A DNA stretch of 64,000 bases, taken from assembly GCF_031458395.1 (NCBI RefSeq), contig NZ_JAVDYJ010000001.1, positions 1,364,001 to 1,428,000 of the forward strand, read 5' to 3'. Position numbers and translations under genes: made by a program. The DNA comes from Enteractinococcus fodinae (GTDB taxonomy: Bacteria > Actinomycetota > Actinomycetes > Actinomycetales > Micrococcaceae). Position 1 is the first letter of the stretch. Each line of letters starts with the position of its first letter. The notes beneath the pieces are model-generated. The model searched no databases, was not told the DNA's origin, and saw only the letters and a program-made list of their open reading frames with translations. Shown here piece by piece: positions 35,178-44,500 of this stretch.

Positions 35178-36245
35178 GTGGCAGAAATCGTAGCTCTATC
35201 GGAGCGGAACCCGCAGGTTTCCTCCGAAGAACTCCTGGCGGGCTTCCACCCGTCATACCGCTTCGGTGAAGTTTCTTTCGACACGTATATCCCTGATCCC
35301 GCGCATCCCTCACAGGCCGGTGCAGTGGATCGGCTACGAGAATTTGCATCCACGATGACACCGGCAAAAAAGTCGGGTGGTTTCTTCTCAAAATTCAAGC
35401 GCAAACCGAAAAATGCTGGGAAGAATGGCAACGGCCAGCCCAACGGTATCTATCTGGACGGTGGGTTTGGGGTGGGTAAAACCCACCTGTTGGCGTCTTT
35501 ATGGCACGCAGCGCCAGGTCGCAAAGCGTTTGGTACGTTCGTGGAGTACACCAACCTTGTCGGAGCGCTGAGTTTCACAACAACCGTAGAAGTGCTCAAA
35601 GAATACACGTTGGTGTGCATTGACGAATTCGAACTCGATGACCCAGGCGATACTGTGCTCATGTCGCGTTTGATGCGCGAGCTCTCCGATGCTGGCGTAA
35701 AGCTCGCCGCGACCTCGAATACGTTGCCCGGCGCGCTGGGGGAGGGGCGCTTTGCTGCCCAAGACTTCAAACGGGAAATCCAAGTGCTTTCCGATCAGTT
35801 CGAGACCGTACGCATCGATGGTGAAGATTACCGTCACCGCGGGCTCGAGCGTGCCCCTGAACCGGTAGCTGTCGGCAAGGAACTGGAGACGGCTAAGGCG
35901 AACTTCCCTGACGACGAAGTGTTTGCCTTCGATGACTGGGGTGCTCTGACGAAGAACCTGTCCCGGGTGCACCCTTCGCGCTACCGTGAAATGGTCAAAG
36001 ATGTCGATGTCCTCGTGCTCAGTAATGTCTCCACGATCACCGAGCAGGCCATGGCCCTGCGCTTTGTCGTATTAGCCGACCGGCTATATGACAAAGACGT
36101 GCCGGTTATAGCTTCGGGGGCTCCTTTCGAGGAGCTGTTCACCGAAGACATGATGGCCGGCGGTTACATGAAAAAATACTTCCGAACTGTGTCTCGAATG
36201 ACCGCCCTGGCACGCGAAGGGCATCTTGGAGAAAAAGCCCTCTAA
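35178..36245 (+). CDS. zapE: AFG1/ZapE-family P-loop ATPase
   Basis: A 355-residue AAA-like ATPase. Walker A GGFGVGKTHLLASLW follows a basic Lys-rich insert (KKSGGFFSKFKRKPKNAGKN), and Walker B is LVCIDEFELDDPGD. The sensor-like ATSNTLPGALGEGRFA and C-terminal PFEELFTEDMMAGGYMKKYF are family signatures. In E. coli ZapE acts at the division septum, and the mitochondrial homologue assists protein degradation; the actinobacterial role is untested. The GTG at 35178 is chosen to fit the usual N-terminus; a TTG at 35142 is the alternative. It is divergent from the sulfurtransferase. Confidence 0.85.
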   Translation: MAEIVALSERNPQVSSEELLAGFHPSYRFGEVSFDTYIPDPAHPSQAGAVDRLREFASTMTPAKKSGGFFSKFKRKPKNAGKNGNGQPNGIYLDGGFGVGKTHLLASLWHAAPGRKAFGTFVEYTNLVGALSFTTTVEVLKEYTLVCIDEFELDDPGDTVLMSRLMRELSDAGVKLAATSNTLPGALGEGRFAAQDFKREIQVLSDQFETVRIDGEDYRHRGLERAPEPVAVGKELETAKANFPDDEVFAFDDWGALTKNLSRVHPSRYREMVKDVDVLVLSNVSTITEQAMALRFVVLADRLYDKDVPVIASGAPFEELFTEDMMAGGYMKKYFRTVSRMTALAREGHLGEKAL

Positions 36246-36456
36246 TACAGCGGAACCACAGTCCTCGTCGGTACCATCCCAGGCATAAAGGTCAGCGCGC
36301 AGGACTGAGAGCTGTCCTGGGGACCGGTGGGCTTTATCTGGTTCGGGAATGCCTCTGTGGAGGATCGGCGCAGCAATATTGCTGGCGTTCTGTGATCTCG
36401 AACATGATATCAAACACCCAGAAAGCTTCGTTCGCGTGAGAGTCACATAACGCAAA
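36246..36456. other. Intergenic region between zapE and the tRNA cluster
   Basis: About 210 bp without a gene. It contains several potential stems on the plus strand, for instance AGGAC/GTCCT (around 36300-36318) enclosed by CCAG-ATAAAG pairing with CTTTAT-CTGG. I match it to no known riboswitch or structural RNA. Confidence 0.4.
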
Positions 36457-36489
36457 TGAGGCTTTGGTGAATTTCACCAAAGCCTCATA
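36457..36489 (-). terminator. Terminator of the tRNA cluster
   Basis: Perfect 15-bp stem ATGAGGCTTTGGTGA / TCACCAAAGCCTCAT (36457-36471 and 36475-36489) with a 3-nt loop, 12 nt past the last tRNA gene on the minus strand. On that strand ATTTGCG follows. Confidence 0.8.
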
Positions 36490-36501
36490 GCAGCAACAGA
36501 G

Positions 36502-36574
36502 CGGATGACGGGATTCGAACCCGCGACCCCCACCTTGGCAAGGTGGTGCTCTAGCCAGCTGAGCTACATCCGCG
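36502..36574 (-). tRNA. tRNA-Gly(GCC), second copy in transcription order
   Basis: Complete 73-nt cloverleaf: acceptor GCGGATG/CATCCGC, anticodon loop TTGCCAA, T loop TTCGAAT. It is identical to the copy at 36836. CCA is not encoded. The end coordinate may be off by one. Confidence 0.95.
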
Positions 36575-36597
36575 TGAATTACTCAATGTAATCCTGT

Positions 36598-36670
36598 GCG
36601 CGATACTGGACTCGAACCAGTGACCTCTTCCGTGTCGGGGAAGCGCGCTAACCAACTGCGCCAATCGCGC
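36598..36670 (-). tRNA. tRNA-Val(GAC)
   Basis: Complete 73-nt cloverleaf: acceptor GCGCGAT/ATCGCGC, anticodon stem CTTCC/GGAAG with loop CCGACAC, T loop TTCGAGT. No CCA is encoded. Confidence 0.96.
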
Positions 36671-36750
36671 TTGTGTTCCACATAGTGAAACCCAAGTTCT
36701 TGCAGATACCTACGATAGCATCTTTGCTGCCATCTCGGAAATCCGATCGA

Positions 36751-36820
36751 GGTGGGGACGGGAATCGAACCCGCGTACGCGGCTTTGCAGGCCGCTGCCT
36801 CACCACTCGGCCACCCCACC
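36751..36820 (-). tRNA. tRNA-Cys(GCA)
   Basis: Complete 70-nt cloverleaf: acceptor GGTGGGG/CCCCACC, anticodon stem GCGGC/GCCGC with loop CTGCAAA, T loop TTCGATT. No CCA is encoded. Confidence 0.96.
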
Positions 36821-36835
36821 CTGAGGGTGTTGCGA

Positions 36836-36908
36836 GCGGATGACGGGATTCGAACCCGCGACCCCCACCTTGGCAAGGTGGTGCTCTAGCCAGCTGAGCT
36901 ACATCCGC
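36836..36908 (-). tRNA. tRNA-Gly(GCC), first copy in transcription order
   Basis: Complete 73-nt cloverleaf identical to the copy at 36502. It heads the leftward Gly-Cys-Val-Gly cluster; Gly-Cys-Val is the usual actinobacterial order and the second Gly is additional. Confidence 0.96.
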
Positions 36909-37055
36909 AGAACACTAGCGAAAAACTGTTTTGTGTTTGTTCACCGTGTGTCCAACAGATAAGAACTATACCCAATAAAATTTCGAAAGCGCAAATCAGC
37001 CTCTCGATCGTTTTTCGTGTCGGACTGAAACACTTACCGTGTCCTTCGAATGGAC

Positions 37056-37071
37056 CATAATAGGAACTATG
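37056..37071 (+). promoter_or_regulatory. Leaderless-type -10 of the nuclease-like gene
   Basis: CATAAT (37056-37061) ends 7 nt before the ATG at 37069; no usable ribosome site lies between. Confidence 0.5.
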
Positions 37072-37926
37072 ACTCAACCACAGCTCGCGCATCAAACAGA
37101 TGCCGGACGAATGTATTCTCGCTCGCTGACGGGACTGCCTGAAGTCCCATCAATCACCACCGTCATCGGGCTGCAAGCACTCGATCTCACCGGCTGGGCA
37201 AGCCACATGGCTACCTCGACGCTCATTGCCGACGCCCGGCTGTCGGAGGCTGTGGGTTCACCGGCAAAACTCAAAACGTTAGCCCGCCAGTGCAATGACG
37301 CCGCAGAACGTTTCCGCGACGAAGCCGCAGCGCGCGGGGATCGAGTTCATAACTACGCAGAGCAGGTCGCACTGCGTGCATTGGGTGAGCCGCACACCAT
37401 GGCTGAAGCACGCGAGATCCTGGCCCAACACAACGAAGTAGCCTTTGCTGATCGTTTCGATGAGTGGTGGCAGAATTTTCAGGTTAAACCGCTCGCTGCG
37501 GAAATCACCGTGTGGAATCACACAGTCGGGTACGCCGGGACACTCGATCTGGTCGCAGAGATTGGCGGCCGGACGTGTCTGATCGATTTCAAAACCCGCG
37601 GCACGGACCGGTCTGGCAGAGTGAAGCCTCTCAATGACAATGTCGTGATGCAGCTGGCCGCCGGATATAAAGCCGAAGAATCGCTTGTCGACCCCGCAGC
37701 GGGTACCTGGGAGTCGTGGGCATATGGCCAAGATGCGATGCTGCTGGGTGTGGCCATCGGCGAAACCGAGGTCGTGGCCTACCAGGCGAATCCCCAGACG
37801 TTGCCGCAATACTGGCAGAAATTTTGGGCGTTGCGTCAGGTCTGGCAATATCAGCAGGCCGTCAACGTGGCGCCAAAGCCGTTGCAGCCGCTGGGACCGC
37901 CTGTGGTGGCCCCGCACCAATCCTGA
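37069..37926 (+). CDS. PD-(D/E)XK nuclease-like protein
   Basis: A 285-residue protein with a PD-(D/E)XK signature: GTLDLVAEIGGRTCLIDFKT (residues about 158-177), where the first Asp and the Asp-x-Lys (IDFK) fit the catalytic motif, preceded by an acidic helix and followed by MQLAAGYKAEE with the usual downstream Gln and Tyr. The N-terminal part (PEVPSITTVIGL, RGDRVHNYAEQVAL) resembles exonuclease/Cas4-RecB-like domains of small proteins seen in Micrococcales. No helicase or CRISPR genes are nearby. A longer in-frame start at 37039 lies upstream of the -10 and is rejected. The substrate is unknown. Confidence 0.65.
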   Translation: MTQPQLAHQTDAGRMYSRSLTGLPEVPSITTVIGLQALDLTGWASHMATSTLIADARLSEAVGSPAKLKTLARQCNDAAERFRDEAAARGDRVHNYAEQVALRALGEPHTMAEAREILAQHNEVAFADRFDEWWQNFQVKPLAAEITVWNHTVGYAGTLDLVAEIGGRTCLIDFKTRGTDRSGRVKPLNDNVVMQLAAGYKAEESLVDPAAGTWESWAYGQDAMLLGVAIGETEVVAYQANPQTLPQYWQKFWALRQVWQYQQAVNVAPKPLQPLGPPVVAPHQS

Positions 37927-37938
37927 AGCGAGCTTGGG

Positions 37939-37953
37939 TAGTCTTATTCCGTG
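37939..37953 (+). promoter_or_regulatory. Leaderless-type -10 of def
   Basis: TAGTCT (37939-37944) ends 6 nt before the GTG at 37951. Confidence 0.45.
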
Positions 37954-38550
37954 AGTATCTTAACAATCCGGACTGTTCCCGACCCTGTGCTGCGCAGCAA
38001 AACCACGCTGGTCGACTCCAGTCGGTATGGTTCAACGGGCCTGCGTCGACTCATCGACTCTATGCACGAAACCATGGACGCGGTTGAAGGGGTCGGCCTT
38101 GCGGCGCCCCAAGTGGGGATGAGTCACGCGCTATTTGTCTTCAACCTCGAGAACCGGCAGGGTCATGTGATCAACCCGGTCATCCAGACGTGGGGACCGC
38201 CACAACACGAACCCAAAGAAGGTTGCCTGTCAGTGCCGGAGCTGTACTACACGCCACCGCGGGCGCAATACGCCAAGGTTCACGGTGTGAACTTCGAAGG
38301 TAGGCCCGTCGCGTACGAAGGTGAAGGTCTGTTTGCCCGGATGCTTCAACACGAAGTAGACCATCTGGAAGGGTTGTTGTTTGTCGACCGCCTCGAAGAC
38401 GCCGAATTCCGCCAGGCCCGTCGGGCAATGGCCTCACGATCTTTCGTAGAAGCCACCAAGCGAGTCAACGTTGCACGCTCGGCCGAAATTAGCTCCATTT
38501 TTGGAACCGGCCCATCCGATCGTCAAGCCCCGAGCAAAGGTCGTTCATGA
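37951..38550 (+). CDS. def: Peptide deformylase
   Basis: Removes the N-formyl group from nascent proteins. 199 residues, GTG start. All three motifs are intact: GVGLAAPQVG, EGCLSVP (Cys metal ligand) and QHEVDHLEG (two His metal ligands and the catalytic Glu). The about 40-residue tail after the last motif (SFVEATKRVNVARS and beyond) is longer than in E. coli. The stop overlaps the fmt start by 4 nt, giving the classic def-fmt pair: fmt adds the formyl group to initiator tRNA and def removes it. Confidence 0.96.
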   Translation: MSILTIRTVPDPVLRSKTTLVDSSRYGSTGLRRLIDSMHETMDAVEGVGLAAPQVGMSHALFVFNLENRQGHVINPVIQTWGPPQHEPKEGCLSVPELYYTPPRAQYAKVHGVNFEGRPVAYEGEGLFARMLQHEVDHLEGLLFVDRLEDAEFRQARRAMASRSFVEATKRVNVARSAEISSIFGTGPSDRQAPSKGRS

Positions 38551-39530
38551 GAGTTCTTTTCGCTGGGACACCCGCCCCTGCAGTCCCGTCATTGGAAGCA
38601 CTAATTGAGGGCGGGCACCAGGTAGTTGGGGTAGTGACCCGAACGGATGCCAAAGTCGGACGCAAACGCGTTTTGACCCCGTCACCTGTTGCAGCCCGCG
38701 CCGCAGAACTGGGCTTACCCGTGATCAAAACCGATCGGCTCACCGGACCAGAAGGCCAACAAGCCGTCGAAGAGATCGCTGCTTTGCAACCTGATCTTGG
38801 TGCCGTCGTTGCCTATGGTGGTCTGCTGCCTCAAGAGGTGCTCGATATGTTGCCCAACGGGTGGGTAAATCTGCATTTCTCGTTGTTACCCGCCTACCGG
38901 GGTGCTGCTCCGGTCCAGTGGGCCATTATCAACCAAGAACCTCGCACCGGTGCTGCGGTTTTCCAACTCGAAGCCGGTTTAGATACCGGACCGGTGTTCT
39001 CGACCCTGACCCGAGACCTTGCACCGGATGAAACCGCAGGCGAGGTGTTAGCGGATCTGGCACATCAAGGCGCAACCCTGCTAACCGATACCCTGAGGGA
39101 AATTCAGTCCGGCACGGCACAAGCCATCCCTCAAGACGGCGAGCCTAGTTGGGCTCCGAAACTTACCAGCAGACAGGTCAAGATCGATCCGGCACAGCCA
39201 GCAGATGCGGTACGCGGACTGATCAATGGGGCGTCTCCCGCTCCGGGCGCCTGGGGCATGCTTGAGGTCGGCGGCACGCAAGCCGCCCGGTTTAAAGTCG
39301 GCCGTGCCCGACCGGTCTCCGATGCGGTGGAAACCACGAAACAGCCCGGTGAATTCGTGCTCGAATCCAATCGAGTCCTGTTGGTATGTCAAGATGGTGT
39401 CATTGAACTCACCGAGGTGCAGCCATCCGGCAAGAAGATGATGGCCGCTACTGACTGGGCTCGCGGCGTGGAAGATACTGTTCGGATGCATACGTCCGCG
39501 ACAAACCCGGATGAGTTCCCTCAGCATTAA
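38547..39530 (+). CDS. fmt: Methionyl-tRNA formyltransferase
   Basis: Formylates Met-tRNA(fMet) with 10-formyltetrahydrofolate. 327 residues. The N-terminal formyltransferase domain has FAGTPAPAVPSLEALI and the catalytic region LHFSLLPAYRGAAPVQWAI; the C-terminal OB-like tRNA-binding domain starts near 205. It overlaps def by 4 nt and rsmB by 20 nt, so the three genes are co-translated. Confidence 0.96.
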   Translation: MRVLFAGTPAPAVPSLEALIEGGHQVVGVVTRTDAKVGRKRVLTPSPVAARAAELGLPVIKTDRLTGPEGQQAVEEIAALQPDLGAVVAYGGLLPQEVLDMLPNGWVNLHFSLLPAYRGAAPVQWAIINQEPRTGAAVFQLEAGLDTGPVFSTLTRDLAPDETAGEVLADLAHQGATLLTDTLREIQSGTAQAIPQDGEPSWAPKLTSRQVKIDPAQPADAVRGLINGASPAPGAWGMLEVGGTQAARFKVGRARPVSDAVETTKQPGEFVLESNRVLLVCQDGVIELTEVQPSGKKMMAATDWARGVEDTVRMHTSATNPDEFPQH

Positions 39531-41058
39531 GGACGAAGGTTTGGCAGACGAAGATTCGACTCAACAGCGCCGCAACACCAAAGGCCGGCAACGTAACCGC
39601 GGCCGGTCTGGGCGGCCACGCCAGTACTCGGCGAAAGCCCCCTCCCAGCGGCAGCGCGCGACCGATCCGGCGCGTTTAACCGCTTTTCAGATTTTACAGG
39701 CCGTTACGCACGAAGACGCCTACGCCAACCTAGTACTTCCCACCCGTATTCGCCGCAACAAACTGGATCGACAAGACGCCGGGTTCGCAACGGAACTCAC
39801 TTATGGCACCCTCCGATCTCTCGGCACATACGACGCGATTTTGGCACGGTGTGTCGATCGCTCCCTGAAAAAACTCGATCGGCCCGTGTTGGATGCGTTA
39901 CGGCTTGGTACCCATCAGCTGCTGAACATGCGCGTACCCGCACACGCCGCGTTGGATACCACGGTCGCGCTAGTCCGTGACCAGATCGGTACCGGCCCAT
40001 CCGGGTTCGTCAATGCGGTCTTACGTAAGGTCAGCCAGCGCACGCTGGAAGAATGGCTTGAGGAGTTGGCACCAGGAGACTCCGACCAGGATTTGGCGAT
40101 CCGTTATGCCCATCCACCATGGATCCTGCGGGCGGTCAAACAATCCCTGGTGACCAACGGCCGCAACGTAGAGGATTTCCGCTCGGTGTTGGAAGCCAAT
40201 AACAGTGCGCCAGAACTCAACCTCATCGCCCTGCCTGGCATCGGTGACCTTGAGCCCGTCCTAGAATACGGCGCCGAAGCGTCCCCGCTAGCTCCAGATG
40301 CCGCGGTCTATTCCGGCGGAGATGCCGGCCGGATCCCCGGGGTCGCAGACGGCACGGTGCGCGTGCAAGATATCGGCTCGCAACTCACAGCCAGGGCGCT
40401 GGTTGGCGCCCGGGACGTTACCGCAGGTGAAGCCTGGTTAGACATGGCCGCCGGACCCGGTGGCAAGGCTGCGGTACTAGCCGCTCTAGCCCAAGCCCAC
40501 GGCGCCACGTTACAAGCCAATGATGTCTCCGAGCACCGCACTAAACTCGTGACACAAGCGTTACGCGTTGTCAACGAGGATGTTTGGACCACGAGTGTGG
40601 CAGACGGTACCGCCTTGGCTGCGGATCCGGCCAACGCGCAACGATTCGACCGCATCTTATTGGACGCACCATGTACGGGTCTGGGAGCGCTGCGTCGTCG
40701 TCCCGAATCGCGGTGGCGGCGAACTCCCCAGGACCTGGCCACCCTGACCCAGCTGCAATCTCAATTGCTCGACGCGGCACTTGCCATGCTCAAGCCTGGC
40801 GGCTTGTTGGCTTATGTGACCTGTTCGCCACATATCGCCGAGACCACCCTGCAGGTCAATGATTTACTCAAACGCCAGCCTGACGTCACGCTGTTGGACT
40901 CTGCCTCGGCGCTACAACAGGTCGCTCACCAGGATGACGATGGTTCGGTATTAGCTCGCGAGTCCATTACCGCTGGCGACACCGATGCCAATACCGCCCA
41001 ACTGTGGCCTGATCTGCATCGCACCGATGCCATGTTCTTCGCGCTTCTAACCCGCTAA
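39511..41058 (+). CDS. rsmB: 16S rRNA (cytosine(967)-C(5))-methyltransferase RsmB (Sun/Fmu)
   Basis: A 515-residue SAM-dependent rRNA methyltransferase. After a basic 45-residue N-terminal tail ([19 protein letters not shown]), a NusB-like domain occupies about 50-185 ([29 protein letters not shown]). The methyltransferase domain has the SAM motif [39 protein letters not shown] and YVTCSPH, with the two Cys typical of RsmB (one nucleophile). Start ATG lies within fmt. It is part of the def-fmt-rsmB unit that often precedes rpe in actinobacteria. Confidence 0.95.
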   Translation: MSSLSIKDEGLADEDSTQQRRNTKGRQRNRGRSGRPRQYSAKAPSQRQRATDPARLTAFQILQAVTHEDAYANLVLPTRIRRNKLDRQDAGFATELTYGTLRSLGTYDAILARCVDRSLKKLDRPVLDALRLGTHQLLNMRVPAHAALDTTVALVRDQIGTGPSGFVNAVLRKVSQRTLEEWLEELAPGDSDQDLAIRYAHPPWILRAVKQSLVTNGRNVEDFRSVLEANNSAPELNLIALPGIGDLEPVLEYGAEASPLAPDAAVYSGGDAGRIPGVADGTVRVQDIGSQLTARALVGARDVTAGEAWLDMAAGPGGKAAVLAALAQAHGATLQANDVSEHRTKLVTQALRVVNEDVWTTSVADGTALAADPANAQRFDRILLDAPCTGLGALRRRPESRWRRTPQDLATLTQLQSQLLDAALAMLKPGGLLAYVTCSPHIAETTLQVNDLLKRQPDVTLLDSASALQQVAHQDDDGSVLARESITAGDTDANTAQLWPDLHRTDAMFFALLTR

Positions 41059-41093
41059 ACCACCACCTTGAGACACCCCCGAGGAGCTCGCCT

Positions 41094-41759
41094 GTGACCG
41101 GCATGCACATCCACCCGTCAATCCTTTCTGCAGATTTCGCCCGCCTAGCCGAAGAGATCGCCCGCGTCGACAACTCTGATGCGATCCATGTCGATGTCAT
41201 GGATAACCATTTCGTTCCCAACCTGACCATGGGTGTTCCCGTTGTCAAAGCCATCCGCGCCGCCACCGAAAAGCCACTGGATATTCACCTGATGATCGAA
41301 GACGCCGACCGGTGGGCACCCGACTACGCAGATCTGGGTGCCGAATCGGTGACCTTCCACGTCGAAGCGTCAGGGGCCCCAATTCGGCTGGCACGTGAGC
41401 TACGAGCCCGAGGCTCCAAAGCGGCCATGGCGCTGAAACCAGCTACCCCGATTGAGCCATACATGGATATGCTCACCGAACTGGACATGGTGTTGTTGAT
41501 GACCGTGGAACCAGGATTTGGCGGCCAATCCTTCCTCGACGTCGTCCTGCCGAAAATACGCCGGGCACGTCAAGCTATCGAAGATGCTGGAGTGCCCATC
41601 GCGTTACAGGTCGACGGGGGAGTGGCCCCCGATACGATCGAACGCGCCGCCGAAGCCGGCGCGAACGTCTTCGTCGCTGGCTCAGCCGTCTATTCCGCAG
41701 ACGATCCAGCTCAAGCCATTGACGATTTGCGTGCTCTGGCACGTGACGCGCAAAGCTAA
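41094..41759 (+). CDS. rpe: Ribulose-phosphate 3-epimerase
   Basis: Interconverts D-ribulose-5-phosphate and D-xylulose-5-phosphate in the pentose phosphate pathway. 221 residues, GTG start with GAGGAG upstream. TIM-barrel motifs [28 protein letters not shown] (metal His and Asp), [23 protein letters not shown] and [11 protein letters not shown] with the catalytic Asp are intact. It follows rsmB after 35 nt. Confidence 0.96.
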   Translation: MTGMHIHPSILSADFARLAEEIARVDNSDAIHVDVMDNHFVPNLTMGVPVVKAIRAATEKPLDIHLMIEDADRWAPDYADLGAESVTFHVEASGAPIRLARELRARGSKAAMALKPATPIEPYMDMLTELDMVLLMTVEPGFGGQSFLDVVLPKIRRARQAIEDAGVPIALQVDGGVAPDTIERAAEAGANVFVAGSAVYSADDPAQAIDDLRALARDAQS

Positions 41760-41774
41760 CCGAGGGAGAACACC

Positions 41775-42503
41775 ATGCAGTGGCTTCTTGACCTGTTCAA
41801 TTGGACCATCCCGGTTGCTGGCGGTGGGCTACTCATGCGAGAAGTCTTCGGCAATGTCTTCGGTCTGGCATCTGCGCTGGGTGGGATGCGCCGCAAAGTC
41901 TGGGCGTGGCCGGTTGGCATCATTGGCAACGTCACACTGCTGACCGTCTTTCTTGGCAGTCTGTTTGGCGGAGCCGATACCGCAAACCTCCTAGGCCAGG
42001 CCGGTCGCCAGATCATGTTTATCGCCGTGTCGATCTATGGCTGGCGCCAATGGAGACAGGCCAAAACCCAACGATCAACCTCCGGTCAGGAAACAGCCAT
42101 TGTGCCTCAGTGGGCCTCCTGGACGGTCCGGATCCGGTTAGTCGTGATCCTCATCGGCGGGACCATCCTGCTCACCCCGCTGTTCCGTGTCTTGGGTTCC
42201 TTTGAACCGGTCTGGGCAGATGCCTGGACTTTCGTCGGGTCATTGTTGGCAACCTACGGCATGGCCAAAGGCTGGGTCGAATTCTGGCTTATCTGGGTGG
42301 CCGTGGATATCGTCGGCGTGCCACTGCTCTTTTCTGCCGGCTACTATGCCTCAGCGTTTATGTATTTGTTTTACGGGGTCTTTACGCTGGTCGGCTTTTT
42401 CGTCTGGGCACGGGCCCGTAACCGCGAAAAACCAGCCGTGGAAACCCTGATGCCGGATCCGACAATCCAAGAAGTATCTGAGACCGGACAGAAAGCGACA
42501 TAA
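41775..42503 (+). CDS. pnuC: Nicotinamide mononucleotide/nicotinamide riboside transporter PnuC
   Basis: A 242-residue PnuC-family membrane protein with about seven transmembrane segments. The family signature [19 protein letters not shown] appears near 40, and [13 protein letters not shown] and [18 protein letters not shown] follow, with the conserved aromatic residues that line the substrate path. It imports nicotinamide riboside for NAD salvage, as judged from the family; substrate choice among NR-like vitamins cannot be resolved. GAGGGAGA precedes the ATG. It sits between rpe and the his genes. Confidence 0.88.
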   Translation: MQWLLDLFNWTIPVAGGGLLMREVFGNVFGLASALGGMRRKVWAWPVGIIGNVTLLTVFLGSLFGGADTANLLGQAGRQIMFIAVSIYGWRQWRQAKTQRSTSGQETAIVPQWASWTVRIRLVVILIGGTILLTPLFRVLGSFEPVWADAWTFVGSLLATYGMAKGWVEFWLIWVAVDIVGVPLLFSAGYYASAFMYLFYGVFTLVGFFVWARARNREKPAVETLMPDPTIQEVSETGQKAT

Positions 42504-42552
42504 AAATTCGTCATTTAGTGCGCCCTTGTCAACGCAAGCACACAGAAACCAC

Positions 42553-42567
42553 TACGCTAGTACTGTG
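42553..42567 (+). promoter_or_regulatory. Leaderless-type -10 of hisE
   Basis: TACGCT (42553-42558) ends 6 nt before the GTG at 42565; no ribosome site is present. Confidence 0.5.
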
Positions 42568-42828
42568 AAAACCTTCGAAGAACTCTTTGCCGAACTGACT
42601 GAAAAAGCGCGCACGCGCCCGGAAGGCTCCGGGACGGTCCACCAACTCGACGCAGGGGTGCATGCGATCGGCAAGAAAGTCGTCGAAGAAGCTGCCGAAG
42701 TCTGGATGGCGGCACGTTATGAAACCAATGACGAAACAGCAGAGGAAATTTCCCAACTGCTCTACCACCTCCAAGTCATGATGCTGGCAAAAGGTATCTC
42801 CTTGGACGACGTCTACAAACACCTTTAA
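42565..42828 (+). CDS. hisE: Phosphoribosyl-ATP pyrophosphatase
   Basis: Second step of histidine synthesis, PRATP to PRAMP. 87 residues from GTG ([19 protein letters not shown]). The MazG-like all-alpha fold is recognisable: [18 protein letters not shown] and [18 protein letters not shown], which hold the metal-binding Glu and Asp residues. A TTG start at 42526 would add 13 residues upstream of the -10 and is rejected. It is adjacent to hisG with a 20-nt gap, the usual actinobacterial hisE-hisG unit. Confidence 0.95.
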   Translation: MKTFEELFAELTEKARTRPEGSGTVHQLDAGVHAIGKKVVEEAAEVWMAARYETNDETAEEISQLLYHLQVMMLAKGISLDDVYKHL

Positions 42829-42848
42829 CGAGGAGAATCGAAGGCATA

Positions 42849-43700
42849 ATGTTGCGCATTGCTGTGCCCAACAAGGGCTCGTTGTCTGATGCGGCTCGTG
42901 AGACACTCATCGAAGCTGGCTACCGGCAACGTCGAGATTCCAAAGAACTGGTGCTCGTAGACCCGGATAACAGTGTCGAATTTTTCTATCTGCGACCTCG
43001 AGACATCGCCATCTACGTCGCCAAAGGCTCCCTGGATGCCGGGCTGACCGGTCGCGATCTCTTCCTAGACGCCCAAGTCGGCGATGCAGCCGAAGAGTTG
43101 ATGGCGCTGGGCTTTGCTCGCTCCACCTTCCACTTTGCCGCACCGGCCGGTGTTTACTCCTCGGTAGAGGAGTTAGCGGGCAAACGCATTGCGACCTCGT
43201 ACGACGGATTGCTGTCAGATTATCTGCAGGATTCCGAGATTGCGACCGATCGCATCGTGCACCTGGACGGAGCCGTGGAATCCTCGGTTAAACTCGGGGT
43301 GGCAGATGCCATCGCGGATGTGGTCGAAACGGGTTCCACGCTCAAAGCGGCCGGGATGGAAATTTTGGGTGAACCCATTTTGCGTTCCGAGGCCGTCCTC
43401 ATTGGTCAAACCGGTAAACACCCGCAGGGTTTGGATAAACTTATCCAGCGGCTGCACGGCGTGCTCGTCGCCCGCGAGTACGTCATGGTTGATTACGACG
43501 TGCCGCGCGAACACATGGACGCCGCCCTGAAAGTCACCCCCGGTCTGGAATCGCCAACGATCTCTCCGCTGGCCGACGATAACTGGGTGGCAGTGCGCTC
43601 CATGGCCAAGAAAAAGGACATGAACCGCATTATGGACGAGCTCTACGAAATGGGTGCCAAAGCCATTCTGGCCTCAGCAATTCACGCCATTCGCCTATAA
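42849..43700 (+). CDS. hisG: ATP phosphoribosyltransferase (long form)
   Basis: First step of histidine synthesis. 283 residues: periplasmic-binding-protein-like catalytic domains with RIAVPNKGSLSDAA, GSLDAGLTGRDL and the PRPP loop ADVVETGSTLKAAG, plus a C-terminal ACT-like regulatory domain (about 210-283) that binds histidine for feedback inhibition. Being the long form, it needs no HisZ. Confidence 0.96.
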   Translation: MLRIAVPNKGSLSDAARETLIEAGYRQRRDSKELVLVDPDNSVEFFYLRPRDIAIYVAKGSLDAGLTGRDLFLDAQVGDAAEELMALGFARSTFHFAAPAGVYSSVEELAGKRIATSYDGLLSDYLQDSEIATDRIVHLDGAVESSVKLGVADAIADVVETGSTLKAAGMEILGEPILRSEAVLIGQTGKHPQGLDKLIQRLHGVLVAREYVMVDYDVPREHMDAALKVTPGLESPTISPLADDNWVAVRSMAKKKDMNRIMDELYEMGAKAILASAIHAIRL

Positions 43701-43721
43701 CAATCAACCGCGAGGAATATT

Positions 43722-44489
43722 ATGAGCACTGCAATTCGCGTCATCCCATGCCTGGATGTCAATAACGGCCGCGTCGTCAAAGGCGTCAACTTCGAAAACC
43801 TGCGTGACGCCGGGGACCCAGTGGAACTCGCTCATCGTTATAACGCCGCCGGTGCCGACGAACTCACTTTCCTCGACGTCACTGCGACCACCGAAAATCG
43901 TGACACCACCTACGATTTGGTCAACCGCACCGCCAAACAGGCCTTCATTCCTTTGACGGTCGGTGGTGGGATTCGCAGCGTGGACCACGTAGAGAACTTG
44001 TTGCGCAACGGTGCCGACAAAGTATCTGTTAGCTCCGCTGCCGTCACGAACCCAGAGCTCATCAATGACATCGCCCGTCGTTGGGGAGCCCAAGTCCTCG
44101 TGTTGTCGCTGGATGCCCGCTCCAATGCACAGATGCCATCCGGTTATGAAGTGATGATCAAGGGCGGTCAAGAAGGCACCGGAAAAGACGCTATCGAATG
44201 GGTCCAAGAAGCAGAAGAACGCGGTGTCGGGGAAATCTTGATCAACTCGATCGATGCTGATGGTACCCGCGACGGGTTTGATCTGGAAATGATCCGCGCA
44301 ATCCGCCAGGCTGTCGGCGTACCACTGATTGCCTCCGGCGGAGCGGGGGAGCCGGCTCATTTCCCGCCCGCCATCGAAGCCGGTGCCAACGCTGTGCTGG
44401 CCGCGTCACTGTTCCACTACGGCCCAGATGACATGATTGCGCAAGTCAAAGACGCCATCGAAGCCGCCGGATACCCGGTCCGTCGCTAA
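43722..44489 (+). CDS. hisF: Imidazole glycerol phosphate synthase cyclase subunit HisF
   Basis: Forms IGP and AICAR from PRFAR using ammonia from HisH. 255 residues, TIM barrel. Motifs [18 protein letters not shown] (catalytic Asp near 11), [34 protein letters not shown] (second catalytic Asp) and [12 protein letters not shown] are intact. The partner hisH and hisA/priA are not in the window. It follows hisG after 21 nt. Confidence 0.96.
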   Translation: MSTAIRVIPCLDVNNGRVVKGVNFENLRDAGDPVELAHRYNAAGADELTFLDVTATTENRDTTYDLVNRTAKQAFIPLTVGGGIRSVDHVENLLRNGADKVSVSSAAVTNPELINDIARRWGAQVLVLSLDARSNAQMPSGYEVMIKGGQEGTGKDAIEWVQEAEERGVGEILINSIDADGTRDGFDLEMIRAIRQAVGVPLIASGGAGEPAHFPPAIEAGANAVLAASLFHYGPDDMIAQVKDAIEAAGYPVRR

Positions 44490-44500
44490 CCGGGTACCGA

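Noticed and set aside
36290-36370. Possible TPP riboswitch (a CTGAGA followed by ATCTGG and AATGCC)
   Set aside because: The conserved TPP core is not met in order or spacing, and no thiamine gene follows on that strand.
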